Assembly: GCF_026163685.1 (NCBI RefSeq) | Contig: NZ_JAOXSR010000009.1 | Location: forward strand, 1 to 64,000 | Length of the DNA: 64,000 nucleotides | Direction of reading: 5' to 3' | From: Oerskovia flava | GTDB lineage: Bacteria > Actinomycetota > Actinomycetes > Actinomycetales > Cellulomonadaceae | Shown here: one piece after another, positions 34,008-42,773 of the stretch | Layout: every line of letters begins with the position of its first letter | Numbering within the stretch: the first letter of the stretch is position 1 | Made by a program: the position numbers and the translations under genes | The notes under the pieces: generated by a model | Database searches by the model: none | What the model was told of the DNA's origin: nothing | Seen by the model: the letters and a program-made list of their open reading frames with translations, nothing else

Positions 34008-35825
34008 ATGACCGCACCGGAGCACGCCGCGGCCGCCACCACGCCCGTCCGGAGCGGACGGCGCCGTCGTCGCCGTCGCCGGGCGCCGTGGATCGTCGGG
34101 GGAATCCTCGCCGCGCTGGTCGCGCTCCTCGTGAGCGTCGGCATCCTCGCCAACCAGGCCTACGCGGCGCAGAGCGACCTCCGGTCCGCGCTCGAGCTCG
34201 TCCCCGAGGTGGAGTCTGCGCTCGCCGCGGGCGACGGCGCACGCGCGGCGGACGCCCTCGCCGTCGTCCAGCCCCTCACGGAGTCCGCGCGCGCCAACAC
34301 CGACGGGCCGCTGTGGTGGCTCGCGGCGCGCATCCCCGGGGTGGGCACCGACGTCGACGCGTTCTCCACGTCCGCGGCGGCGGTCGACGACCTCGTCCAG
34401 GACGTCCTTCCTCCCCTGACGTCCGCGGTCGACGTGCTCACGGGCGACGCGCTGAGCCTCGCGGGCGGTGCGATCGACCTCGAGCCGCTCGAAGCCGTGG
34501 CGCCCCAGGTGTCGAGCGCGGCCGCTGCGCTCGCCGACGTGGACGCCCGGATGGACGCGATCGACACGACGGAGCTCCTGGGGGTACTGGCCGGCCCGGT
34601 CGGGCAGCTCCAGGACAAGACCTCCGAGCTCGTCGACCTCGTGGGCGCGGCCGAGACCATCACGACGCTCCTCCCCCCGATGCTCGGCGCCGACGGGCCC
34701 CGCACGTATCTTCTGCTCGCGCTCACCAACGCCGAGCTGCGGTCCTCGGGTGGCATCCCAGGAGCGATGGTGCTTCTCGAGGCCGACGGCGGACGCCTGC
34801 GCCTCGTCGACCAGGCCACCAGCGGGGACGTCGGCCCGTTCGGGGAGCCCGTCCTCCCGCTGGACCCCGTCGACGAGGAGCTCTACTCGGCGAACCTCGG
34901 GCGGTTCGTCCAGGACGTCACCCTCACGCCCGATTTCCCGACGTCGGCCCGCCTCGCCGCCCAGATGTGGCAGGAGGCGCACGGGCAGGAGCTCGACGGC
35001 GTCATCGCGACCGACCCCGTCGCCCTCTCGCTGCTCCTCGAGCGCACCGGCCCGATCGAGGTCGCCGGGGTGGGTCTCGACACGGAGAACGTCGCCGACG
35101 TCCTGCTGACCGACGCCTACCGCACCTTCGCCGACCCCGAAGCGGTCGACGACTTCTTCGCGACCGTCGCCGCCTCGGTCTTCGCGACCGCGCTCTCCGG
35201 GGTGGTCGGGCCGGGCGACCTGCAAGAGACGATGGCGGCCGCAACCGGCGAGCGACGGCTGTTCGCCTGGTCGGCCGACGAGGCGGAGCAGGCGCAGCTC
35301 GACGAGACGCTGCTCGCCGGCGGGTTCTTCTCCTCCGAGCACGCGGCGGACGACCCGGGCGTGTTCTTCAACGACGGCACCCGCGGCAAGATGAGCGCCT
35401 ACCTGCGGTCGGACATCGAGGTCGTCGAGTCGCGGTGCACCGCGGACGGCCGGATCGACACGATCCGGCTCGACCTCCGGTCGGCCGCACCCGAGGACGC
35501 CGCGACGTCGCTGCCGGCCTTCGTCACCGGGTACGACGCGGTCGTCGAGCCCGGGGTCGTGCGCACGAGCATCGCCGTCCACAGCCCGGTCGGCGGGCAG
35601 GTGGTCGGGGTCAGCCGCGGAGAGTCGGTCGTCGCCGGCTCCGAGCGGGACGCCCACGGGCGCGAGACCTTCACCTTCCCCCTCGACCTCGACCCCGGCG
35701 AGGAGACGAGCATGCGGATCGAGGTGCTCACGCCGTCCGACGCGGTCCGGGGATGGCTCGACGTGTGGAGCACCCCGACCGGGACGAGCCCCGGCCTGCT
35801 CGGAATCGACGCCCAGCGCTGCTAA
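34008..35825 (+). CDS. DUF4012 membrane-anchored protein
   Basis: This is a 605-residue protein. A strongly basic N terminus (RRRRRRRR at about 18-25) precedes one TM helix at about residues 27-50, so the bulk is extracytoplasmic. The DUF4012 core contains YLLLALTNAELRSSGGIPG and DGVIATDPVALSLLL. The family occurs in actinobacterial cell-surface and polysaccharide loci, with no known biochemical activity. The ATG at 34008 is the first reasonable start. A small inverted repeat (CTGGAC/GTCCAG) lies just after the stop. Confidence 0.82.
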   Translation: MTAPEHAAAATTPVRSGRRRRRRRRAPWIVGGILAALVALLVSVGILANQAYAAQSDLRSALELVPEVESALAAGDGARAADALAVVQPLTESARANTDGPLWWLAARIPGVGTDVDAFSTSAAAVDDLVQDVLPPLTSAVDVLTGDALSLAGGAIDLEPLEAVAPQVSSAAAALADVDARMDAIDTTELLGVLAGPVGQLQDKTSELVDLVGAAETITTLLPPMLGADGPRTYLLLALTNAELRSSGGIPGAMVLLEADGGRLRLVDQATSGDVGPFGEPVLPLDPVDEELYSANLGRFVQDVTLTPDFPTSARLAAQMWQEAHGQELDGVIATDPVALSLLLERTGPIEVAGVGLDTENVADVLLTDAYRTFADPEAVDDFFATVAASVFATALSGVVGPGDLQETMAAATGERRLFAWSADEAEQAQLDETLLAGGFFSSEHAADDPGVFFNDGTRGKMSAYLRSDIEVVESRCTADGRIDTIRLDLRSAAPEDAATSLPAFVTGYDAVVEPGVVRTSIAVHSPVGGQVVGVSRGESVVAGSERDAHGRETFTFPLDLDPGEETSMRIEVLTPSDAVRGWLDVWSTPTGTSPGLLGIDAQRC

Positions 35826-35903
35826 AACGTCCTGGACGCCTGTCCAGAAGGCGCATTCCGGACTCAGCCGATAAGATCACCCGCCTTTCACCCGTCAGGG
35901 GTG

Positions 35904-35932
35904 GTTTCACGGGGACCGAACCCGACTAATCT
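35904..35932 (+). promoter_or_regulatory. Predicted promoter of the LAXTG surface protein
   Basis: GTTTCA (35904-35909) and a strong TAATCT (35927-35932) are separated by 17 bp. The predicted start near 35939 leaves a leader of about 60 nt. The -35 is poor, so an activator may be needed. Confidence 0.4.
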
Positions 35933-36000
35933 GGGGCCCTGCATACCCGTACGACGTGCGGGCTCAACCAGTCCAACCGGTGATGATGAGGCTGAGAACA

Positions 36001-36696
36001 ATGACGGCACCGACGTTCCGACAGCGCACGACGGGGGCAGTCGCGCTCGTCGTGGCTGCGACCTTCCTGGCCGCTGGTCCGGCGACCGCAGACGAGGAAG
36101 ACCCGGGTCTCTACGGACAAGACCCACAGCTCGAGGTCGAGCTGCTGGCCCCCATCTGCGACGGCGACGTCCCCTACCTCGAGTACGCCGTGAACACCGA
36201 CGACGGCGAGGCCACCGAGGCCACCATCACCTGGGTGAACCCCACCGGCGACGACGTCGTGCAGGCCGGGCTCCCGCTGTCCGGTCGGGTCCTGTGGCCG
36301 GGCGCCGTGGTCGACGACGAGGGCAACCCTGTCGACTGGCCCGGCTGGCGACTGGAGGGTGATGAGTGGGTCGAGGGTGACGAGTTCGACTGGGTGCGCC
36401 CGAGCGTCCAGGTGATCATCGAGGTCAACCCGGAGGCCAGCACGAGCGTCAGCTACCCGCCCTCGTCACCCGACTGCGCCACGAACCCTCCCGGGAACGA
36501 GCCCACCCCAGAGGACGAGGACACTCCCGACGCCACCCCGGTCTCGAACCCCGGGTCCGGTGGGGGCGACTCCGGCGAAGGGCTGGCCTCGACCGGCGCG
36601 TCGCTCGGCCTGTTCGCCGCTATCGCCGCGGCGCTCCTGGCTGCGGGCGGCCTGTTCGTCGCCTGGAACCGTCGCTCGGCACGCACCAAGGAGTGA
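36001..36696 (+). CDS. Cell-wall-anchored surface protein with LAXTG sorting signal
   Basis: This is a 231-residue exported protein. It has a signal peptide (MTAPTFRQRTTGAVALVV, cleavage near ATADEED) and an acidic beta-rich domain of about 120 residues with two cysteines. A Pro/Glu/Asp/Gly spacer is followed by LASTG at about residue 195, a TM helix and a basic tail RRSARTKE. LAXTG is the motif used by class E sortases of high-GC Gram-positives. The ligand is unknown. The start could also be the ATG at 35986, since neither has a strong ribosome site. A hairpin terminator follows. Confidence 0.75.
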   Translation: MTAPTFRQRTTGAVALVVAATFLAAGPATADEEDPGLYGQDPQLEVELLAPICDGDVPYLEYAVNTDDGEATEATITWVNPTGDDVVQAGLPLSGRVLWPGAVVDDEGNPVDWPGWRLEGDEWVEGDEFDWVRPSVQVIIEVNPEASTSVSYPPSSPDCATNPPGNEPTPEDEDTPDATPVSNPGSGGGDSGEGLASTGASLGLFAAIAAALLAAGGLFVAWNRRSARTKE

Positions 36697-36740
36697 CGGT
36701 GCGGTCGGCAGGCCGCACGACCTGAGCACGGTACGAGACG

Positions 36741-36770
36741 GGGCCCCTGGTGATCACTCACCGGGGGCCC
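36741..36770 (+). terminator. Hairpin terminator after the surface-protein gene
   Basis: The 13-bp stem GGGCCCCTGGTGA/TCACCGGGGGCCC (one G-T pair, loop TCAC) begins 44 bp after the stop. It lies between convergent genes and could serve both. Confidence 0.7.
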
Positions 36771-36799
36771 TGTCCGTTCGTCGTGCCTCGGCGTACTCG

Positions 36800-37459
36800 T
36801 CAGGTCGTGCGCCAGGTGGCTGCCGCGAGGCGGGACTCGAGGCCCTCGAACGCCCAACGGTCCACGACGAGAGCCGCCCCCGAGGGGCCGTCGGCGACGT
36901 ACCACTGGAGCTGCTCGGTCGTGCGCACCTCCTCGCCGGCGTCGTCCACGCAGGCGACGGAGAAGCGGCTCAGGACCGCCGACTCGCCACCGACCTCGAC
37001 CTCGGAGCTCTCGACCAAGGCACCTGCCGTGGCGTCGAGCGCGTCGTTGCCGGGGCACACGGCGTCGTCCGGCAGATAGGCCGCATCCGGGTTGACGCCC
37101 TCGAGCGCCGCACCATCGAGGATCTCGAACGTGGGGCAGTTCTGGCCCTCCGGGCAACCGCCCGCGCGCACGGCCGTCAGCCCCTCGCCCGGCTGGATGA
37201 CGGACCAGTAGTCCGCGGCGAACAACGAGAGCGGACCGACGGGCACACGGTCGCCGTCGGCATCGGCATGGTGGTCACCGTGGCCGGCATCGGGCTGCAC
37301 GGGACCGGAACCGCCAGGGTCCGCGGACGCGTCGGCAGACGGGCCGACGTCCGACGGCGGCGCGGTGCAGCCCGCGGCGAGCACACCCACGACGAGCGCA
37401 CCCACGACGAGCGGGCCGGTCGCGCGGCGCAGGCCGCGAGACGCGGCGGGCGCGATCAT
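36800..37459 (-). CDS. Putative lipoprotein sharing a promoter motif with the chitinase
   Basis: This is a 219-residue exported lipoprotein. Its signal sequence ends in the lipobox LAAGC, with Cys at residue 31. A His/Asp-rich spacer (DAGHGDHHADADGD, possibly metal-binding) leads into a domain with four cysteines (GGCPEGQNCPTFE; DAVCPGN; VACVDD). No family is recognised. The leader is long: a predicted -10 at 37635-37640 gives about 170 nt before the ATG. The 18-bp motif upstream of that -10 is the same as the one upstream of the chitinase gene at 42.4 kb, suggesting common control. Confidence 0.65.
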   Translation of the reverse strand: MIAPAASRGLRRATGPLVVGALVVGVLAAGCTAPPSDVGPSADASADPGGSGPVQPDAGHGDHHADADGDRVPVGPLSLFAADYWSVIQPGEGLTAVRAGGCPEGQNCPTFEILDGAALEGVNPDAAYLPDDAVCPGNDALDATAGALVESSEVEVGGESAVLSRFSVACVDDAGEEVRTTEQLQWYVADGPSGAALVVDRWAFEGLESRLAAATWRTT

Positions 37460-37634
37460 GCCGGACCGGCGGCGGGCGCGCGGCCCGAGCTCCGGCGCCG
37501 CACCCTCCCCCGTCCCGAGGTGTGCGGATGAGAGACGTGGGCTGGTGCGGCGTCGGTGCACGAGTGCTGCCTTCCTTGCACGGCCCGCCACCGACCCCCT
37601 GGGACGGGTGGCCGCGAGCCTCGTTCGAGTGATC

Positions 37635-37681
37635 ACGGTAGATGTGCGGCGATGCCGCGCGGCATGAGGAGTTCCCACATT
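37635..37681 (-). promoter_or_regulatory. Lipoprotein promoter with conserved 18-bp upstream motif
   Basis: On the minus strand the motif AATGTGGGAACTCCTCAT (37664-37681) is followed after 23 bp by a -10-like TACCGT (37635-37640). There is no acceptable -35. The same arrangement with two motif mismatches occurs at 42493-42538. The site is best read as an activator site abutting the -35. The rest of the 310-bp gap 37460-37769 holds only the chitinase terminator. Confidence 0.5.
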
Positions 37682-37698
37682 CCTTCGATGCCCGATCA

Positions 37699-37730
37699 CC
37701 CCGGGGTACGGGTTTCCCCGTACCCCGGGG
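37699..37730 (-). terminator. Hairpin terminator after chitinase gene
   Basis: A perfect 14-bp stem, CCCCGGGGTACGGG paired with CCCGTACCCCGGGG around a 4-nt loop, lies 40 bp beyond the chitinase stop on the minus strand. Confidence 0.75.
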
Positions 37731-37769
37731 CCTGGATCAGCCCTGAGGCTCGGGCCGCGGCTCAGGCCG

Positions 37770-40424
37770 TCAGCACGGGCCGCTGTCGGCCCACGGTCCC
37801 CACTGGGCTGAGCCCGGGGTGTCGCCCGACGTCCAGTAGCCGGCGGTCCACGTACGACCCGCGTGGCTCACCACCGCGCCACCGACGTACGTCGCCGTCG
37901 CCGACCACGCGGGAGCGGAGCACTCCCCGCCCGGGCCGGGACCGCCGTCGTCTCCCGCGCCGCCGTCGTCGCCACCGCCGCCGCCCGGTTCGACGACCGT
38001 CACCCCGCGCGGGAGGTCGTACGTCGTCGCGTACCGGGTCCCGTCGATGGTCACGACGACGTTGGAGAACTGCGCGATCGGCAACGACCACTTGAGGTGG
38101 TTGGTGATGCTGCCGCCCGCCGGGATGCCCCCCGCCGGGACCGTGAACTGCGCGGTGTGGAAGTCACCGTCCAGCCCACCCACGTTCGGGCCCGTGTGGC
38201 CGCGCGACGTCGTGGTCGTCCCGAAGCCGCTCCAGTCGCTCATCTCCCCCAGGTCCGTCGTGGCGTACTGGAACGAGATGGTCGCCCCCGCCGGGATGTC
38301 GCTCGCCCCGTCGTTGCCGAACACGACCTTCGGCGCGATCGGGTAGTTGTTGTCCCCGAGCGCGAACTCCGTGTAGTCGATGCTCAGGTCGAGCGCCTGA
38401 TCGGGCATCTGACGGTCCGCGTTCGCCTTGGTCGCGCCGTAGCCACCGGCACCGCTGAAGGTGCTGTGCATGACGTCGACCATCGTCGACCCGATCTCGT
38501 ACTGGCCGCTCGCCGCGTCGAAGCCATAGTCGCCCGCGAGCTCCCAGATCATGAGCCCACCGAGCCCGGTGTCGGCCACGTAGTCGGCCTTCTCACCGAT
38601 CGCCTGTGCGGTGTCCCCCGACAGGAAGACCTTGCGGTCCGCGTTCCACCACCACTCGTTCTTCGTGATCGGGTCGTAGTGATGGGTGTAGGTGCCGCTG
38701 AGGGTCGTGGGCACGCCGTAGTCCTCGACGTAGTCGCCGACCACACCGGCCTGCAGGTTCAGCACGTGCCAGATCGGGTTGACCCCCGCCGGGATGGCGT
38801 TGCCCATCGGGTCGGAGTCGAACCACAGGTTGTCGATCCCGTCCGCACCGTACCCGCACTTGCCGTTCGTGCCCGGCGGGCACGGGAACCCGGCCGGCGC
38901 CGGGGCGCGACCGCCCATGCCGTGGACACCGCCCTGGACACCCTGGAAGCCGCGGGTGTAGAAGCCGACACCGAGGTTGATGCGCCCGGCCTGCATCGCG
39001 CCACGGAAGTAGTGCGCCGCCCAGTCACCGTTGAGGTAGCCCATGCCCTGGTACGCCGTGTACACACCGCCGGCCGCGAGCTCGGGGTCCTTGCCGTCGT
39101 CGAACAGCGGGCTGTTGCCCCCGACGAACTCGTTCCACGCGCCGTGCAGGTCGTAGGACATGAGGTTCACGTAGTCGAGGTACTGCACGACCTGGTGGAC
39201 CTCCATCCCGCGCAGCAGCCATCCGGACGACGGAGACGCCGTCGTCAGGAGGTAGTGCGTGCCGTCCTCGGCGCCCGCGACGTCGAGCTTCTGCCGTAGC
39301 GTGCGCATGAGGTCGACGTACCCCTCGAAGAGCTGACCCCGGCGTGCGTCGGAGAACGCGAAGTCGTCCGGGTTGCCCGCCTGGTTGTTCGACGTCGGGT
39401 ACTCGTAGTCGATGTCGATGCCGTCGAATCCGTACTCCCGGACGAAGTCCACGACCGAGTCGGCGAACACGTCGATCGTCGCCTGCGACTCCGTCATCGT
39501 GTAGAAGCCGCCCGAGGCGACACGGTTGCCGTCCGCGTCGAAGTAGCCCCCGGTCTCCGCCCATCCGCCGACCGCCGGGATGACCTTGACGCCCGGGTTC
39601 TCCTCCTTGTACTTCGCCAGGAGGTTGAAGTGGCCGGTGTAGTCGAGGGACGGGTCCATCTCGGCGCCCGGCACACCCGGCCATGTCATGTCCGTGGCGG
39701 CGTTGCCCGGCGCGTCCTCGTTGACGGAGACCTTGTTGTCGGACCCGATGTGGGCGAACGCGTAGTTGATGTGCGACAGCTTGTCCCACGGGATGTCGTT
39801 CGCCAGGTAGCGCGGCTGGTCGCCCGCACCCGTGCGCCAGCTCGTGAAGTAGCCGATCACCCGACGGTCGAGACCGTTCGGGAGCTTCTCCCGGCCCTCG
39901 GTGTCGTACACCTCGCAGTAGGGCACGTCGACACCCGGCGTGGTGTACAACCCGTCCGGGCGGCACTGCTCGTGGCCTGACGGCGGGTCGGTCGGGTCGG
40001 GAGCAGGCGTGGGCTCCGGCGTCGGCTCGGGCGTGGGGTCGGGCGTGGGGTCGGGTGTGGGGTCCGGCGTGGGCTCGGGCGTGGGGTCGGGCGTGGGGTC
40101 CGGCGTCGGCTCAGGCGTGGAGCCGGAGCCGCACGCACCCTGGTCCTCCCACGGGCCGTACTGCGCGGCGCCGGGCGCGTCGCCCTGCGTCCACCACTTC
40201 GCGCGGTAGTTGCGTCCGTCGAGCGAGGCGAGCCCACCCGCGGTGTAGACCTGGCCCGACGACCACGGGCTGTGGCAGTCGGTGCTGCCGACGGACGTGA
40301 CCGTCGGTGAGGCGGGGGCGGGCGACGCGGCCGACGTCCCGCCCACGAGCATCGTGAGCAGCAGCGTGCCCGCCGCGGCCACGGCCGTGACGCGCGCGCC
40401 CCGGCGAGAAGAGATGGCGTCCAT
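37770..40424 (-). CDS. Secreted GH18 chitinase with two CBM5/12 modules
   Basis: This 884-residue exported endo-acting chitinase candidate has a signal peptide of about 32 residues. An N-terminal CBM5/12 (DCHSPWSSGQVYTAGG to GPWEDQGAC) is joined by a DPTPEPTP linker to a GH18 barrel. The catalytic DxxDxDxE motif is FDGIDIDYEYP at about residue 333. Next come an Ig-like chitinase C-terminal domain (residues of about 680-810), a Gly/Asp linker and a second CBM5/12 (CSAPAWSATATYVGG to GPWADSGPC). All catalytic acids are intact. The signal ATG at 40424 follows a modest GCAGGA site. It lies 78 bp downstream of another chitinase gene, separated by a strong hairpin, so it may have its own promoter or depend on read-through. 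Confidence 0.92.
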   Translation of the reverse strand: MDAISSRRGARVTAVAAAGTLLLTMLVGGTSAASPAPASPTVTSVGSTDCHSPWSSGQVYTAGGLASLDGRNYRAKWWTQGDAPGAAQYGPWEDQGACGSGSTPEPTPDPTPDPTPEPTPDPTPDPTPDPTPEPTPEPTPAPDPTDPPSGHEQCRPDGLYTTPGVDVPYCEVYDTEGREKLPNGLDRRVIGYFTSWRTGAGDQPRYLANDIPWDKLSHINYAFAHIGSDNKVSVNEDAPGNAATDMTWPGVPGAEMDPSLDYTGHFNLLAKYKEENPGVKVIPAVGGWAETGGYFDADGNRVASGGFYTMTESQATIDVFADSVVDFVREYGFDGIDIDYEYPTSNNQAGNPDDFAFSDARRGQLFEGYVDLMRTLRQKLDVAGAEDGTHYLLTTASPSSGWLLRGMEVHQVVQYLDYVNLMSYDLHGAWNEFVGGNSPLFDDGKDPELAAGGVYTAYQGMGYLNGDWAAHYFRGAMQAGRINLGVGFYTRGFQGVQGGVHGMGGRAPAPAGFPCPPGTNGKCGYGADGIDNLWFDSDPMGNAIPAGVNPIWHVLNLQAGVVGDYVEDYGVPTTLSGTYTHHYDPITKNEWWWNADRKVFLSGDTAQAIGEKADYVADTGLGGLMIWELAGDYGFDAASGQYEIGSTMVDVMHSTFSGAGGYGATKANADRQMPDQALDLSIDYTEFALGDNNYPIAPKVVFGNDGASDIPAGATISFQYATTDLGEMSDWSGFGTTTTSRGHTGPNVGGLDGDFHTAQFTVPAGGIPAGGSITNHLKWSLPIAQFSNVVVTIDGTRYATTYDLPRGVTVVEPGGGGGDDGGAGDDGGPGPGGECSAPAWSATATYVGGAVVSHAGRTWTAGYWTSGDTPGSAQWGPWADSGPC

Positions 40425-40457
40425 GAGTCCTGCTTTCGGTCAGACGGGAGGGAGAGC

Positions 40458-40496
40458 GACCCCGGTGGTGCGCGCGACCGGCGCACCACCGGGGTC
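40458..40496 (-). terminator. Terminator between the two chitinase genes
   Basis: A perfect 16-bp stem (40458-40473 with 40481-40496, 7-nt loop) lies 7 bp after the stop of the upstream chitinase gene. It would end most transcripts before the second chitinase gene. Confidence 0.75.
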
Positions 40497-40502
40497 GGAC
40501 GA

Positions 40503-40902
40503 TCAGCAGGACCCGAGCGCCTCCCACGGGCCCCACTGCTCGGCGCCGGGGACGTTGTTCTGCGTCCACCACTTCGCCCGGTAGTTCTGCCCGTCGTAGG
40601 AGACCGTCGCCCCGCCGCTGTACGCGGTGCTCGCCGACCAGGCGGCGAGGCAGTCGCCACCCGTGCCCGTCGGGTCCGTTCCGGTCGGGTCCGTTCCGGT
40701 CGGGTCGGTACCCGTCGGGTCCGTGCCCGTCGGGTCGGTGTCACCGCACGCTCCCAGCGACTCCCACGGCCCGTGCTGCTCGGTGCCCGGGACGTTGTTC
40801 TGCGTCCACCACTTGGCGCGGTAGTTCTGCCCGTCGTACGACACCGTCGCCCCGGCCGAGTACGCCGTCGCGGACGACCACGCGGGCAGGCAGCCGTCAC
40901 CG
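40503..40902. repeat. Duplicated CBM5/12 coding segments with DPTG linker repeats
   Basis: The segments 40503-40650 and 40744-40897 encode near-identical chitin-binding modules, and long stretches are identical at DNA level. Between them and upstream lie short tandem repeats of CCCGTCGGGTC type encoding DPTGT. Module number is probably variable between strains through recombination. Confidence 0.75.
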
Positions 40903-42434
40903 GAGCCGCCCGTCGGGTCCGTGCCCGTCGGGTCCGTGCCCGTCGGGTCAGTACCCGTCGGGTCAGTACCCGTCGGGTCGCCGCCGTCGACCGGCCCGGA
41001 CCCGGCTGCGCGCAGCGGGGTCATCAGCGCGTCGAGGAGCGTGCCGTCGTGGTTGCCGGACAGGTCCCACCACATCCCGCCGCCGAGACCCTCGGCGACG
41101 ATGTAGTCGGCCTTCGCAGCGACGGACTGCGGGTCGTCGAAGCTCCACCACTGGTTGCCGTCGTAGCGCCACGACGAGACCGTGTCGGCGTCGAAGTAGC
41201 CCGTCCCGAGGTTGCGGAGCTTGTCGTAGTCCTCGTTGCCGGCCTCCCACGTGCCCGGCGCCGCGCCGTTCGCCGCGGACCACGGGTCGGACGACGTGAC
41301 ACCCTTCCAGCCGCGCCCGTAGGCAGCGAGTCCGAGCCCGAGCTGCGCCGGGTCGATCCCCGCGTCGACGTACTCCTTGACGGCCTTGTCGACGCTGAAC
41401 TGACGGTGCGGCGCGCGCGGGTCGGCCGGGTCGTCGTAGAGGTTGCCCTGGTGACCGGCGAGCGCGCCGTCCCAGGCGCCGTGCAGGTCGTAGCCCTGGA
41501 CGTTGCCGAAGTCGAGGTACTCGAAGATCTCCGGATCGTTCCAGCCGCCGACCTCGATGTCGTCGGGGTTGGCCGGCAGGAATGCCGAGAGCAGGTAGTC
41601 GCGGCCCGTCTGGGCGCCGTAGGCGTCGAGCTGGGCGCGGAACTCGGCGAGGAGGAGCTTGAAGTTGCGCGCGTCGTTCTCGACGTCGACGTGGTTGCCG
41701 ACCTCACCGTTGAGCGAGCCCGGCCACTCCCAGTCGATGTCGATCCCGTCGAAGACACCGGCCGCCGCACCCGGTCCACCGCGGCCGTCGATCACCGGGA
41801 GGTTGCCCTTGATGTAGATGTCGATGCACGAGGACACGAACGCCTTGCGGGACGCGTCGGTGGCGGCGGCGCGGGAGAAGTTCTTCGACCACGTCCACCC
41901 GCCGAGCGAGATCATCGGGCGGATGTGCGGGTACTCGGCCTTGAGCTGCTTGAGCTGGTTGAAGGACCCGGCGAGCGGCTGGTCCCACGAGTCGGCGACG
42001 CCCGAGACCGAGTTGGCCGCGGTGTAGCCCATGCCGAAGTCGGCCCACGCGTCACCCGCGCCGTCCGAACCGTTCGGGCCCTGCCCCTGCGCCTTGTTCG
42101 CGATGAAGCAGCGGAGCGTCTCGTGGTGGATGTTCCCGAACGAGTAGTTGATGTGGGTCAGGTCCGCGGCCGCGCCGGAGTCCTTGACCTTCTTGAGCTT
42201 GAAGTCACGGCCGTACACGCCCCATTGCGTGAAGTAGCCGACGTTGCGGTAGCCGTTGATGTCGCTGTCGGCCGAGTTCGCCGGGGTGCTCGTCGTGGCG
42301 ACGGCCGGCTGTGCAGGGACGGAGGTGGCGGTCGCCGAGGCCGCGCCGACGCCGAGGGTCGAGGCGAGCAGGGCCGCCGTCGTCGCCAGCACCGTGCCTC
42401 GTCGTGACCATCGCCGTAGTGGATGTGCTTCCAT
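40503..42434 (-). CDS. Secreted GH18 chitinase with tandem C-terminal CBM5/12
   Basis: This is a 643-residue exported chitinase. The signal peptide (MEAHPLRRWSRRGTVLATTA) ends near ASATA. The GH18 barrel has FDGIDIDWEWP at about residue 226, with all catalytic acids present. Two CBM5/12 modules follow, each preceded by a DPTG repeat linker (DNA repeat near 40661-40740 and 40915-40980). The modules are nearly identical (YDGQNYRAKWWTQNNVPG in both), a recent internal duplication. Start: ATG at 42434 with GAGGCAG upstream; an ATG at 42446 is possible. A conserved activator-type motif lies upstream. Confidence 0.92.
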   Translation of the reverse strand: MEAHPLRRWSRRGTVLATTAALLASTLGVGAASATATSVPAQPAVATTSTPANSADSDINGYRNVGYFTQWGVYGRDFKLKKVKDSGAAADLTHINYSFGNIHHETLRCFIANKAQGQGPNGSDGAGDAWADFGMGYTAANSVSGVADSWDQPLAGSFNQLKQLKAEYPHIRPMISLGGWTWSKNFSRAAATDASRKAFVSSCIDIYIKGNLPVIDGRGGPGAAAGVFDGIDIDWEWPGSLNGEVGNHVDVENDARNFKLLLAEFRAQLDAYGAQTGRDYLLSAFLPANPDDIEVGGWNDPEIFEYLDFGNVQGYDLHGAWDGALAGHQGNLYDDPADPRAPHRQFSVDKAVKEYVDAGIDPAQLGLGLAAYGRGWKGVTSSDPWSAANGAAPGTWEAGNEDYDKLRNLGTGYFDADTVSSWRYDGNQWWSFDDPQSVAAKADYIVAEGLGGGMWWDLSGNHDGTLLDALMTPLRAAGSGPVDGGDPTGTDPTGTDPTGTDPTGTDPTGGSGDGCLPAWSSATAYSAGATVSYDGQNYRAKWWTQNNVPGTEQHGPWESLGACGDTDPTGTDPTGTDPTGTDPTGTDPTGTGGDCLAAWSASTAYSGGATVSYDGQNYRAKWWTQNNVPGAEQWGPWEALGSC

Positions 42435-42680
42435 GGTCTGCCTCACTGTTCGGGGACGCCGCCGTCGCGTGCGCAGCGTCCTGGTGCTGCCGACAGTAGG
42501 TGGGCGGATCGCCCGACGGGATGAGGACTTTCCACATTGTTCCCGCTGCGTACATTTCCCCGCCGTACGTGTTTACCCGTAGGTGCCGCGACATTCTCCT
42601 GGACACCCGTCCGGCACATACGGGCACCCGGCACACGACGGAAGCCGCCGCGTCGCACGGACCGCGCACCCGGTGCTCGC
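42435..42680 (-). promoter_or_regulatory. Chitinase promoter region with conserved 18-bp motif
   Basis: The minus-strand motif AATGTGGAAAGTCCTCAT (42521-42538) is followed after 22 bp by TACTGT (42493-42498), a TANNNT -10. The predicted start near 42486 gives a leader of about 52 nt. The -35 is poor. The layout matches the lipoprotein promoter at 37635-37681. Nothing else is recognisable until the 20-bp array starts at 42681. Confidence 0.5.
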
Positions 42681-42760
42681 GTTCTACCTCGACACCAGGG
42701 GTTCTACCTCGGCAACCGAGGTTCTACCTCGGCACCGGGGGTTCTGTCTCGGGACTGGGG
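42681..42760. repeat. 20-bp tandem array (array 2)
   Basis: Four units of exactly 20 bp start at 42681, 42701, 42721 and 42741. The first three open GTTCTACCTCG and the fourth GTTCTGTCTCG. Unit 3 is GTTCTACCTCGGCACCGGGG. The unit is the same family as array 1 (23339-23418): same length, same first 11 bases, variable last 9. It ends 13 bp from the stop of the minus-strand LuxR-type gene, much as array 1 ends 18 bp from the eboF stop. No spacers and no reading frame. Confidence 0.8.
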
Positions 42761-42773
42761 GCGGGTCGGGGCG

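Noticed and set aside
40010-40125. Tandem repeat in chitinase gene as a mobile element
   Set aside because: It simply encodes the DPTPEPTP interdomain linker.
42681-42760. Possible CRISPR array
   Set aside because: Same reasons: contiguous degenerate units, no spacers, no cas genes.
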